A stretch of DNA of 64,000 bases from Phormidium tenue FACHB-1052 (lineage in GTDB: Bacteria > Cyanobacteriota > Cyanobacteriia > Phormidesmidales > Phormidesmidaceae): assembly GCF_014696675.1 (NCBI RefSeq), contig NZ_JACJQN010000009.1, forward strand, positions 179,217-243,216. The letters are read 5' to 3'. Shown piece after piece: positions 8,717 through 19,885 of this stretch. Position 1 is the stretch's first letter, and every line of letters starts with the position of its first letter. A model generated the notes under the pieces. The model worked only from the letters and a program-made list of their open reading frames with translations. It had not been told where the DNA came from and made no database searches. The translations under genes were made by a program, and so were the position numbers.

Positions 8717-9645
8717 CGCCCCTATCGTCTCAAACAAAACCTCTCGATGCCGGTTGGGATATTGAACAGAAACAGGTTCTCCATGCCCTAGGCCGCCGCC
8801 AGGGTATTGATCAGGGGTTTTCGTGGCTTGCCCTCTCAGCCGTCATTTTTTCGCTGTTTGTACTGGTGGTACTGCTCGCTGACGTACTCATTGACGGTGT
8901 ACCGGTTCTGAGCTGGAATTTTCTCACCAGCTTCCCTTCTCGCAAAGCCGAGACAGCTGGGGTTGTATCGGCCTTGGTAGGCACCATTTGGGTCATGGTG
9001 CTGGTGGCGCTGGTTACTTTCCCGATTGGAGTCGGGGCCGGTATTTTTCTCGAAGAGTTTGTGCCCGATAGCTGGCTGGCTCGGGCAATTGAGATCAACA
9101 TTTCTAACCTGGCTGGAGTCCCCTCCATCATCTACGGGTTGCTGGGTCTCCAGGTTTTTGTGCGCATTCTGTTTCCGATTACCCAAGGTCGCACGGTTTT
9201 AGCGGGGGCACTCACCCTGGCCCTGCTGGTGCTGCCCATCGTGATTATTGCCACTCGCGAAGCTCTGAGGGCTATTCCGGGAAGCCTACGGCAGGCGGGC
9301 TTTGCCCTAGGTGCTACTCGCTGGCAAGTGATTCGATCGCACATTTTCCCCCTGGCGCTGCCAGGTATTTTGACTGGGGTAATTTTGGCCCTGTCTCGGG
9401 CGATCGGCGAAACCGCCCCGCTGATTACCATTGGGGCGCTGACCTACATTCCCTTCCTGCCAGAGCTGTCGTTGAGGGGGTTACAGAGTCCGTTCACGGT
9501 GCTGCCCATTCAAATCTACAATTGGGTATCGAGGCCTCAGGCCGATTTCCATGCCCTGGCAGCGGGGGCCATCATCGTTCTAATGGTGATTTTGTTGCTG
9601 ATGAATGCCACCGCTATCTATCTGCGGAATCGCTTTCAAAAGTAG
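8713..9645 (+). CDS. pstA: Phosphate ABC transporter permease PstA
   Basis: 310-residue partner permease. After a polar N-terminal 35 residues come six helices. The docking loop reads [20 protein letters not shown] and is followed by [20 protein letters not shown], the PstA hallmark. Its start overlaps the pstC stop by 4 bases. The pstB ATG follows 40 bases after the stop. Together PstC-PstA form the membrane channel for high-affinity Pi import. Confidence 0.95.
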   Translation: MTPLSSQTKPLDAGWDIEQKQVLHALGRRQGIDQGFSWLALSAVIFSLFVLVVLLADVLIDGVPVLSWNFLTSFPSRKAETAGVVSALVGTIWVMVLVALVTFPIGVGAGIFLEEFVPDSWLARAIEINISNLAGVPSIIYGLLGLQVFVRILFPITQGRTVLAGALTLALLVLPIVIIATREALRAIPGSLRQAGFALGATRWQVIRSHIFPLALPGILTGVILALSRAIGETAPLITIGALTYIPFLPELSLRGLQSPFTVLPIQIYNWVSRPQADFHALAAGAIIVLMVILLLMNATAIYLRNRFQK

Positions 9646-9685
9646 GGTTAGCGCAAGTTTTTTAGTTGCAGCGTAGAGTAACGTC

Positions 9686-10492
9686 ATGACTTCACAATCT
9701 GTCAGCCCAGTTGCTACTGAGGCTGCCTTGCGGGCTAAGAACGTCAGTGTGTACTACGGATCAACCCTAGCGGTACGGGATGTCAACCTTGACATTTTCA
9801 AGAACGAGATCACCGCTTTTATTGGGCCCTCGGGCTGTGGAAAGAGCACCCTTCTGCGCTGCTTCAACCGCACCAATGACCTCATTCCCGGAGCGCGGGT
9901 TGAGGGAAAGGCGATGTTCCACGGCACCGACCTATACGCCAAAGATATTGACCCGGTTTACGTGCGTCGCCGCATTGGCATGGTGTTTCAAAAACCCAAC
10001 CCATTTACCAAATCCATTTACGAAAATATTGCCTTTGCCGCTCGCATCAACGGCTACAAAGGTGACATGGATGAGCTGGTGGAAAACTCGCTGCGTCGGG
10101 CCGCCCTGTGGGACGAAGTCAAAGATAAGCTCAAGCAAAGCGGCCTTTCTCTGTCGGGTGGGCAGCAGCAGCGCCTCTGCATAGCTCGGGCGATCGCCAT
10201 TGAACCCGAAGTGATTTTGATGGATGAACCCTGCTCCGCCCTTGACCCGATCTCGACCCTTCAAATCGAAGAGCTGATGAAGGAGCTAGAGAGCCGCTAC
10301 ACCATCGTCATCGTCACCCACAACATGCAGCAGGCGTCGCGGATTTCTGACAAAACAGCATTCTTTAATGCCGAAGCTACCGAGTCTGGCAACAAAGTCG
10401 GCTACCTGGTGGAATACGGGGATACTGAGAAAATTTTCAATGACCCTAGCGAACAGGCGACCCAAGACTATGTGTCAGGCCGATTTGGTTAG
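9686..10492 (+). CDS. pstB: Phosphate ABC transporter ATP-binding protein
   Basis: 268-residue ATPase that powers PstSCA. It has Walker [10 protein letters not shown] (about residues 48-56), the PstB-specific FQKPNPF in the Q-loop, signature LSGGQQQR, Walker [14 protein letters not shown] and the H-loop VTHNMQQA. Its length is normal. It is the last gene of the pst operon, closed by a strong hairpin 55 bases downstream. No phoU adjoins it in this window. Confidence 0.97.
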   Translation: MTSQSVSPVATEAALRAKNVSVYYGSTLAVRDVNLDIFKNEITAFIGPSGCGKSTLLRCFNRTNDLIPGARVEGKAMFHGTDLYAKDIDPVYVRRRIGMVFQKPNPFTKSIYENIAFAARINGYKGDMDELVENSLRRAALWDEVKDKLKQSGLSLSGGQQQRLCIARAIAIEPEVILMDEPCSALDPISTLQIEELMKELESRYTIVIVTHNMQQASRISDKTAFFNAEATESGNKVGYLVEYGDTEKIFNDPSEQATQDYVSGRFG

Positions 10493-10546
10493 TTAATTGA
10501 GGCGGTTTCAGGTTTTACTAAGAGCCTGCGGGATTGAAATTTGGAA

Positions 10547-10588
10547 TCCGGGTGCGCCATTGTCCCTCGTGACGCACCCGGACTTTTT
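10547..10588 (+). terminator. Terminator of the pst operon
   Basis: TCCGGGTGCG (10547-10556) pairs perfectly with CGCACCCGGA (10573-10582) across a 16-nt loop, followed by CTTTTTAG. It lies between the convergent pstB and speA genes. Confidence 0.85.
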
Positions 10589-10596
10589 AGTTGCAG

Positions 10597-12591
10597 CTAG
10601 GTCAAGTAAGTGTACTGACTGAGGCTGCGCTCGTAGTGCTGAATCAACAGCTGCGACTCTTCTAGGGTGATGCGGCTATCTTGCAGCGCCCGCTCCGATC
10701 GCTTGCGAATATTCTCAATCATGTCTTCGGCGTCGTACTGCACGTAGCCCAGCACCTCGGTCATGGTGTCGCCCTTGACCACCTGTTCCACTTGATAGCC
10801 CTTGGGGGTCATGTGAATATGGACGGCGTTGGTATCGCCAAATAGGTTGTGCAGGTTGCCCATAATCTCTTGATACGCCCCGCCGAGGAACATGCCCAGG
10901 TAATAGGGCTGGTCAAGCTTCAGCGGGTGCAGTTCCAAGACGTGCTTCACGTCGCGCAGGTCGATGAAGGTGGTGATTTTGCCGTCGCTGTCGCAGGTGA
11001 GGTCGGCCAGGGTGCCCCGGCAGCTCGGCTCTTCGTCGAGCCGGTGAATCGGCAAAATCGGGAACAGCTGCTCGATCGCCCATGTATCGGGCATCGACTG
11101 AAACACCGACAGGTTGATGTAGTAGATCGAGGCCAGGCTCTGGTGCAGCTCCTCAATGTCTTCGGGGATGTAGTCGGCATCGCTGACCACCGACAGCGCC
11201 TTGCGACAGCAGGCCCAAAACAGCCGCTCGGCCCGCGCTCGCGCCGACAGACTCAAATAGCCAAAGTTAAACAGGCTGATGGCTTCTTCTTTAAACTGCA
11301 CCGCGTCGTTGTACAGCTCTTGCACGGTGTTGGGGGTGAGGTTTTGGTAAATCTCGTACAGCTCGCGCAAAATCACGTGGTCGTCGTCACCGGGTACCGT
11401 CGGCTCCTCGTGGGAAGGGGCATCGCTGCTGCCCAGCACGTCAAAAACGAGCACAGATTGATGGGACACCAGTGCCCGCCCGCTCTCGCTGACCAAGGTA
11501 GGAACGGCGATCCCTTTGATGCGGCAGGCCTCCTGCACTTCGGCCACTACGTCATTGGCGTAGTTTTGGGTGCTGTAGTTTTTAGACGCGTAGAAGGTGG
11601 TTTTAGAGCCGTCGTAGTCCACGGCCAGGCCACCACCCACGTCTAAGTAGCGCATGCCCGCGCCCAGCTCCGCCAGCTCGACGTAGATGCGGCTGGCCTC
11701 CCGCAGGGCTTCCTTGACTACGCTAATGGCCGAAATCTGCGAGCCAATGTGAAAGTGCAACAGCTGAAGGCAGTCGAGCATGTTGGCCTGGCGCAGGCGA
11801 TCGACCACCGCGAGAATCTCGGGCACGGTGAGGCCAAACTTGGCGCGATCGCCCGCAGAGATCCCCCAGCGACCGCTGCCCTTAGTGCTGAGCTTGGCCC
11901 GCAGCCCGAGAACGGGGCGAATGTTGAGCCGCTGGCTGGCCTCGATGGCAATCTCTAGCTCATTCATCTGCTCGATAACGATGATCGGCTGCTGGCCGAG
12001 CCGCTGGCCCAGCATAGCGGTCTCGATGTAGTCCTTGTCTTTGTAGCCGTTGCAAATTAGCAATGCCCCCGGCGTGTCGAGGGTGGCCAAGGCGATCAGC
12101 AGCTCGGGTTTGGAGCCTGCTTCTAGGCCAAACTGGTAGGGCTTACCGTAGCGCACCACATCTTCGAGCAGCTGCCGCTGCTGGTTGCATTTGACCGGAA
12201 ACACCCCCCGATAGACGCCCGAGTATTTGTAGCGGGCGATCGCCTTGGCAAAACAGGCATTGATGCGCTCAATCCGGTCTTCGAGAATATCCGAAAAGCG
12301 AATCAGCAGGGGCAGGTTGAGGTTGCGCTGCTTGATCGCTTCCACTAACTCCAACAGATCGAGGGAGCCACCGCGATCGCCCCTCGGCGACACAGTCAAA
12401 TGGCCATCGGCATTGATCGAGAAGTAGGGCTCACCCCAGCTGTGAATGCGGTAGAGTTCCTCGCTGTCTTCAATCGTCCAGGGCGCGGTGACAGGTTCAG
12501 CGGATTGCAGCATATTCTCTAGGGTGGCCCGGTGCAGGCGAGGGGAGGGAGACAGGGAGGACGCCGAAGGCGGTTGCTGGGCCATATTCAT
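10597..12591 (-). CDS. speA: Biosynthetic arginine decarboxylase
   Basis: PLP-dependent decarboxylase converting arginine to agmatine for polyamine synthesis. The N-terminal WTIEDSEELYRIHSWGEPYFSI block, the PLP lysine region FPVKCNQQR, the GLEAGSKPELLIAL segment, the HFHIGSQ motif and the C-terminal GAYQEIMGNLHNLFGDTNAVH all match SpeA. The open frame extends 38 codons further up, to 12705. However, family proteins begin about 40 residues before WTIEDSEE, so ATG 12591 (or 12585) is preferred, giving about 664 residues. No Shine-Dalgarno is visible at either. It converges on pstB and is divergent from secA. Confidence 0.95.
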   Translation of the reverse strand: MNMAQQPPSASSLSPSPRLHRATLENMLQSAEPVTAPWTIEDSEELYRIHSWGEPYFSINADGHLTVSPRGDRGGSLDLLELVEAIKQRNLNLPLLIRFSDILEDRIERINACFAKAIARYKYSGVYRGVFPVKCNQQRQLLEDVVRYGKPYQFGLEAGSKPELLIALATLDTPGALLICNGYKDKDYIETAMLGQRLGQQPIIVIEQMNELEIAIEASQRLNIRPVLGLRAKLSTKGSGRWGISAGDRAKFGLTVPEILAVVDRLRQANMLDCLQLLHFHIGSQISAISVVKEALREASRIYVELAELGAGMRYLDVGGGLAVDYDGSKTTFYASKNYSTQNYANDVVAEVQEACRIKGIAVPTLVSESGRALVSHQSVLVFDVLGSSDAPSHEEPTVPGDDDHVILRELYEIYQNLTPNTVQELYNDAVQFKEEAISLFNFGYLSLSARARAERLFWACCRKALSVVSDADYIPEDIEELHQSLASIYYINLSVFQSMPDTWAIEQLFPILPIHRLDEEPSCRGTLADLTCDSDGKITTFIDLRDVKHVLELHPLKLDQPYYLGMFLGGAYQEIMGNLHNLFGDTNAVHIHMTPKGYQVEQVVKGDTMTEVLGYVQYDAEDMIENIRKRSERALQDSRITLEESQLLIQHYERSLSQYTYLT

Positions 12592-13045
12592 AGATGCAGG
12601 ATGCTCCGCTGGGTAGGTGCAAGGGGGCGGCGGCTGAAGGGTTTGCCAGTAAAAGGCGCGACCCAAATTGTAACAAAGAGCCATGCCGAAAGATTGTGGG
12701 AGCATGGGGGAATGGAGTTCTTAGTTTTGAAATTTTAGGGTTGAGTTAAGCTCCCTAAATTCAACATTCGACATTCAAAACTTTTCACTCCTTTGCAAGC
12801 CGCAGGTCAAAAGGCTAGGTCATTGCAAAGCCCAGGTTCAGGGGAGGGCGGCGATCGCAACCGACCCTACCCCCGACCAGCTCGCCCAACGGGCCAGGTG
12901 ATAGGATAGATAAGTACTTTTAGCCTACTCCTTAAACTGCTTGGGCGTTTTCCCGACCAGTTTTAGGTGCGGAGATCGCCCCTTGTTAGGCAGTCTCTAT
13001 TACGATTGACTAAGATGCAGTACCCTACGCTGATCGCCTGAATTC
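12592..13045. other. Divergent speA-secA promoter region
   Basis: About 450 bases holding the leaders of two divergent genes. The only structure I see is a short inverted repeat TTTAGGG / CCCTAAA near 12,735-12,760 and one HIP1-type site (GGCGATCGC near 12,850). No gene or clear sigma-70 promoter pair can be supported. Confidence 0.5.
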
Positions 13046-15835
<2,790 letters not shown>

Positions 15836-16084
15836 ATGGGTAGGTAAGTAGGCGGGTGGATGGGTCGGTGGGGCCTATCCACCATTGTTTTGCGCGCTGG
15901 GCCTTTGGCTAACTCAGTTTCCTGGCCCAGAGGTCTTTCCAAGAAAGTCAACTACGGTCAAAAATAGCGGGAACACCCTATCGATCGCCCCCCCGCTGTG
16001 GTGAACGCCGATCAGCAGTCGCCCTCTGGGCTATAGAACTGCTCCACCACTCCAGAAGAATGTGCCCTTGGCACCTATAGAAAA
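15836..16084. other. secA-psaC intergenic region
   Basis: Convergent space after secA. Apart from the psaC terminator at its far end I see no gene. No obvious T-tailed terminator serves secA on the plus strand. Confidence 0.45.
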
Positions 16085-16109
16085 CCCCTGGGGGAGTTAA
16101 TCCCAGGGG
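16081..16109 (-). terminator. psaC terminator
   Basis: On the reverse strand CCCCTGGG (16109-16102) pairs with CCCAGGGG (16092-16085), followed by TTTT, about 40 bases beyond the psaC stop. Confidence 0.75.
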
Positions 16110-16151
16110 CTGGAGCTTAATGACGATAACTATGGCTAGATAGCAGGGTGC

Positions 16152-16451
<300 letters not shown>

Positions 16452-16651
16452 TCAAAGGTAGGTCAAAACGGTCTATGCAGTAAGGGTTTCCTAATCTTTG
16501 ACCAGTCTATAGCGAGAGATTTCAGCTCTCATCGTCACCCCCCACAAACCTTAACGGATCGTAATATGGGCAAGGGTTGTGGCTCACAAACAGGATCCCT
16601 AACGTTTCCTATGTCGAGCGTTGTCATAACTTCGCTCAGGAGGCCCGACGG

Positions 16652-17353
16652 CTACCGTATCGACCCGCCTGACGTTAGCTCAACAGCGGCTTCGGCGTGG
16701 ATGCGGGTGGTGGGAAAGAGGGGCACCGCCGCCGTGGCATCGCCCACCAGTAACTCTAGCTCTGTACAGCCCAGTATCACTCCCTCAGCCCCGTTGTTGG
16801 CCAGTTGCTCACAGAGCGCGAGTACGGTCTGGCGGGAGGCAGGAGTGAACTGTCCTTGGCAAAGCTCGTCGTAAATAATCTGGTGAACGGCCTCGCGCCC
16901 GTTAGCATCGGGCACTAGCACCTCTAGGCCGTGCTGAATAAGGCGATCGCGGTAAAACCCCTCCTCCATGGTGAATCTAGTGCCGAGCAGGCCCACCCGC
17001 TGCATGCCCTGGGCCTTGACAGCAGTGGCGGTGACATCAGCGATGTGCAGCAAGGGAATCGAAATGCGGGCCTCGATCGCGTCAGCCACCCGGTGCATGG
17101 TGTTGGCGCAGATCAGCACCATGCTAGCTCCGGCCATTTGCAGCTTTTGGGCGGCTTCGACCAGAATGTCTGAAATCTCGGCCCAGTCACCCTGATGCTG
17201 AAGGGTGGCCAGATCGGCAAAATCGACTGAGAACATAATGATCTTGGCGGAGTGTAGACCGCCGCACCGCGCCCGCGTAGCCCGGTTGAGAATGCGGTAG
17301 TACTCTAGAGATGACTCCCAGCTCATGCCGCCAATCAGGCCAATGGTTTTCAT
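16652..17353 (-). CDS. Aspartate/glutamate racemase family protein
   Basis: Racemase fold of two alpha/beta domains, each giving one catalytic cysteine. These are visible as LICANTMH (about residue 85) and VILGCTELELL (about residue 196). The N-terminus MKTIGLIGGMSWESSLEYY is the standard start of the aspartate-racemase (YgeA-like) subfamily, so ATG 17353 is chosen over an in-frame ATG 15 bases upstream (17368). These enzymes interconvert L- and D-Asp or related amino acids without PLP, often for peptidoglycan or metabolite recycling. The substrate is not determinable. Single gene. Confidence 0.88.
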   Translation of the reverse strand: MKTIGLIGGMSWESSLEYYRILNRATRARCGGLHSAKIIMFSVDFADLATLQHQGDWAEISDILVEAAQKLQMAGASMVLICANTMHRVADAIEARISIPLLHIADVTATAVKAQGMQRVGLLGTRFTMEEGFYRDRLIQHGLEVLVPDANGREAVHQIIYDELCQGQFTPASRQTVLALCEQLANNGAEGVILGCTELELLVGDATAAVPLFPTTRIHAEAAVELTSGGSIR

Positions 17354-17511
17354 CGGAGGATGGGTCATAGGGCCACGGGTGAAAGTTCGTGCTTACGGTA
17401 CACCACCTTTCCGGAGTGATGGGTTAAGGTTGCGTAAATCTGCACAAGCCTGGCAGAGTTAAACGGATGGCCTCAGCCGCCGTTTTGACCATTGCCCCCT
17501 AAATTTGGCCT

Positions 17512-17871
17512 ATGACCGTTCCTTCTGATGCTGCTCCCTACGCGCCCCTCAGCGTTGAGGCTCTGGCTCAGCGCCTGGCCGAGGCTGACGCTGCGGTGCA
17601 GCTAATCGACGTCCGCGAACCTGCTGAGCTAGAGCTGGCCAGCCTGCCCGGCTTTGCCAACCTGCCCCTGAGCGAGTTTGCTGAATGGTCGGAAACCATT
17701 CACAGCCGCTTTGAGCGCGATCGCGAAACCATTGTGCTCTGCCACCACGGCGTGCGATCGGCCCAGATGTGCGGCTGGCTGGCCCAACAGGGCTTCACCC
17801 AGCTCAAGAATGTGACTGGCGGCATTGACGCCTATGCCATGATGGTCGATCGCACCGTGCCCCGCTACTAG
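17512..17871 (+). CDS. Rhodanese-like domain protein
   Basis: 119-residue single rhodanese domain. The DVREPAE motif (about residues 32-38) and the active-site loop LCHHGVRSAQM with the persulfide-accepting cysteine are intact. The following WLAQQGF...VTGGIDAY is typical. Small rhodaneses carry sulfane sulfur for detoxification or cofactor sulfuration. The gene lies 21 bases before the NACHT-type protein on the same strand, so the two are probably cotranscribed, though no functional link is known to me. Confidence 0.9.
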   Translation: MTVPSDAAPYAPLSVEALAQRLAEADAAVQLIDVREPAELELASLPGFANLPLSEFAEWSETIHSRFERDRETIVLCHHGVRSAQMCGWLAQQGFTQLKNVTGGIDAYAMMVDRTVPRY

Positions 17872-17892
17872 CCTGCTATTCGGGTTATCCCC

Positions 17893-19605
17893 ATGGTGAC
17901 GACTTTTCTGCGATCGCTGCTGCCTGGACAGCCTCCCACCGTGGCCAGCCTCAAGACCCTGGCCCAGGCGGTCAATGGGCAACTTGCGGCCCAGCGGGCA
18001 GGGCTGCCGCTGGTATCGCCGCGCCGCGATATTCCGATGAACTACCGGGTGTGGGGGCTGAAGTTTGGCAGCCAGGACAATGAAGTGCTGACTTCGGTGG
18101 AGGCGATCGCCGATCGGTTTCAGCGCGACGGCATCGACGGTCGCCTGCTGATTTTGGGTGAGGCGGGCGTCGGCAAAACCCACACCCTGCTAGCGGTGGG
18201 CGAACTACTGGCGAAGCGCAGCGGGCCGGTGCCGGTGCTGGTGGATGTCTCAGCCTGGACTGGGGAAACTATGCGCGAGTGGCTGATGGCCGCTCTGTGG
18301 CGCGATTACCGGGTAGCAAAATCCGACGCTCGCTATTGGATTGACAATGCCCAGCTCACGCTTTTGATCGATGGGTTTGACCACCTGCCCACCGCCCAAA
18401 AGCGCAGGTGCGCCGCTGCGATCGAAACCCTGCTGCGCAGCAACCCCAACCAAACCGCCCTGCTCTGCTGCCGTCGCCAGGTGCTCGAATCGTCGGGGTT
18501 AACCTTTGACCAGTTTAACGGCGGCATCAATATCATTCCCCTGGCGGCTCAGCAGGTCAAAGACTACGTGCTGGCCCAGAACCGGCCCGAGCTGTGGCCG
18601 GTGATCAAGGGCAGCAAGCTGCTTCAGCAGTTGGCCAGGCTGCCCCTGGTGTTAAACCTACTGGTGGCGATGCCCACCTTGGCGGTGCCCCCCCTGCGCA
18701 GTCGGGCCGACCTGGTACGGCGGTATCTGGATGAGGGGTTGGCTAAGGTAAAGGGCAATTCAGCTCAGCACCAAGCCGCCTTGGGATGGCTGGCCGAGCA
18801 GCTCAGCCAGCGTCCTCGCACCTTTTATTTAGATGACCTAGATCGGAGCTGGCTGCCCGAGCCACGCCAGTTGCTCTACCGGCTGCTGGTGGGAATAGCG
18901 ATCGCCCTGATTATGGGACTGGTAGGGGGCAACCTACTGCTGGGGGTGGCCCTGGGGCTAATGGCCTCTCAGATTGATCTGGAGAGTTTTCCCTATGTGC
19001 GGCTGGGAGTGGCGATCGCCCCCCTGGGCCGCCTAATTTCCCTAGCGCTTACCTGCGGCGGACTAGCCCTGGTGCTGGGTCTCGGGTTGGGCAGTGGGGC
19101 CGCCCTGGCGCTGAGCCCCTTTGGCCGTGGGGTCATCGGGTTTGGTGGGGCTGGAGCCGTAGGTGCCGTACTGGGTTGGAGCCTAGGTCTAGTCGGGCTG
19201 CTCCAGGGCGGAGTGCCTGGGGCGGCTCAAATTCGACAAACTCCCAATCAAGATGTGACCCTGGCCCTGCGGAATACGGTGGTGCTGGTGGCGGTACTGG
19301 GCGCGATTTTGGGGCTACTGCTGGTGCTACCGGCCATGGTGAGCGGCCAGCCGCCGCTGATGCTGTTGCCCCTCAGCCGCCTGAGGCTGATCGTAGGGTG
19401 CCTGGTGATTCTCGCCCTGTGGTTGTCTTTTAGCTTGCAGCACGGTCTGGTGCGGCTGCTGTTGGGCGGAAAGCAAGGTCTGCCCCAGGCAGCGCGCCCC
19501 TGGCTTGAGACCATGGTGACGGCTGGGCTGCTGCGGCGCGTCGGCGGCGGCTACAGCTTTGGCCACGAAGAGCTGCGTCAGGCGATGGTCGAAGACCAGC
19601 CCTAG
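17893..19605 (+). CDS. NACHT-type STAND NTPase with C-terminal membrane domain
   Basis: 570 residues. An N-terminal NTPase domain has Walker A GEAGVGKTHT at about 89-98, Walker B LLIDGFDHL at about 157-165 and a sensor-like LLCCRR at about 190, matching NACHT/STAND ATPases. After a helical lid (about 200-315) comes a long Gly/Leu-rich block with roughly five to seven membrane spans (about 325-525). It ends in a short winged-helix-like tail (VTAGLLRRVGGGYSFGHEEL). No repeat sensor domain is present. Such membrane NACHT proteins recur in cyanobacteria with unknown role; signalling is plausible, and defence is unproven for this one. Start ATG 17893. Confidence 0.8.
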   Translation: MVTTFLRSLLPGQPPTVASLKTLAQAVNGQLAAQRAGLPLVSPRRDIPMNYRVWGLKFGSQDNEVLTSVEAIADRFQRDGIDGRLLILGEAGVGKTHTLLAVGELLAKRSGPVPVLVDVSAWTGETMREWLMAALWRDYRVAKSDARYWIDNAQLTLLIDGFDHLPTAQKRRCAAAIETLLRSNPNQTALLCCRRQVLESSGLTFDQFNGGINIIPLAAQQVKDYVLAQNRPELWPVIKGSKLLQQLARLPLVLNLLVAMPTLAVPPLRSRADLVRRYLDEGLAKVKGNSAQHQAALGWLAEQLSQRPRTFYLDDLDRSWLPEPRQLLYRLLVGIAIALIMGLVGGNLLLGVALGLMASQIDLESFPYVRLGVAIAPLGRLISLALTCGGLALVLGLGLGSGAALALSPFGRGVIGFGGAGAVGAVLGWSLGLVGLLQGGVPGAAQIRQTPNQDVTLALRNTVVLVAVLGAILGLLLVLPAMVSGQPPLMLLPLSRLRLIVGCLVILALWLSFSLQHGLVRLLLGGKQGLPQAARPWLETMVTAGLLRRVGGGYSFGHEELRQAMVEDQP

Positions 19606-19885
19606 GGGCCAACGCACCGGAAAAAAAGAGAGCGATCGCTAACTCTGTTAGCTAGGCATCATCCCAATAGCGTGCTGACGCGTACAGTAGGCAGGGTTGT
19701 GGCCCGGCTGCTATGGGCTTTGTCTTCGACAGCGGTAGATTAGACCCGGGTTCTGGGTGGCTGTTACTGAGTGCTTGCTCTACTCAGGCCACTCTCAGAT
19801 CCATCGGCCAAAATTTACCAGATAGTGCTCGGTTAGCTGGCCTGAGGCTGCACCCGCCGCTTCTGCTCTTTACCGTCTTTCAGCC

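Noticed and set aside
10849..11646. 265-codon plus-strand frame opposite speA
   Set aside because: Antisense shadow of a well-conserved gene, with no independent support.
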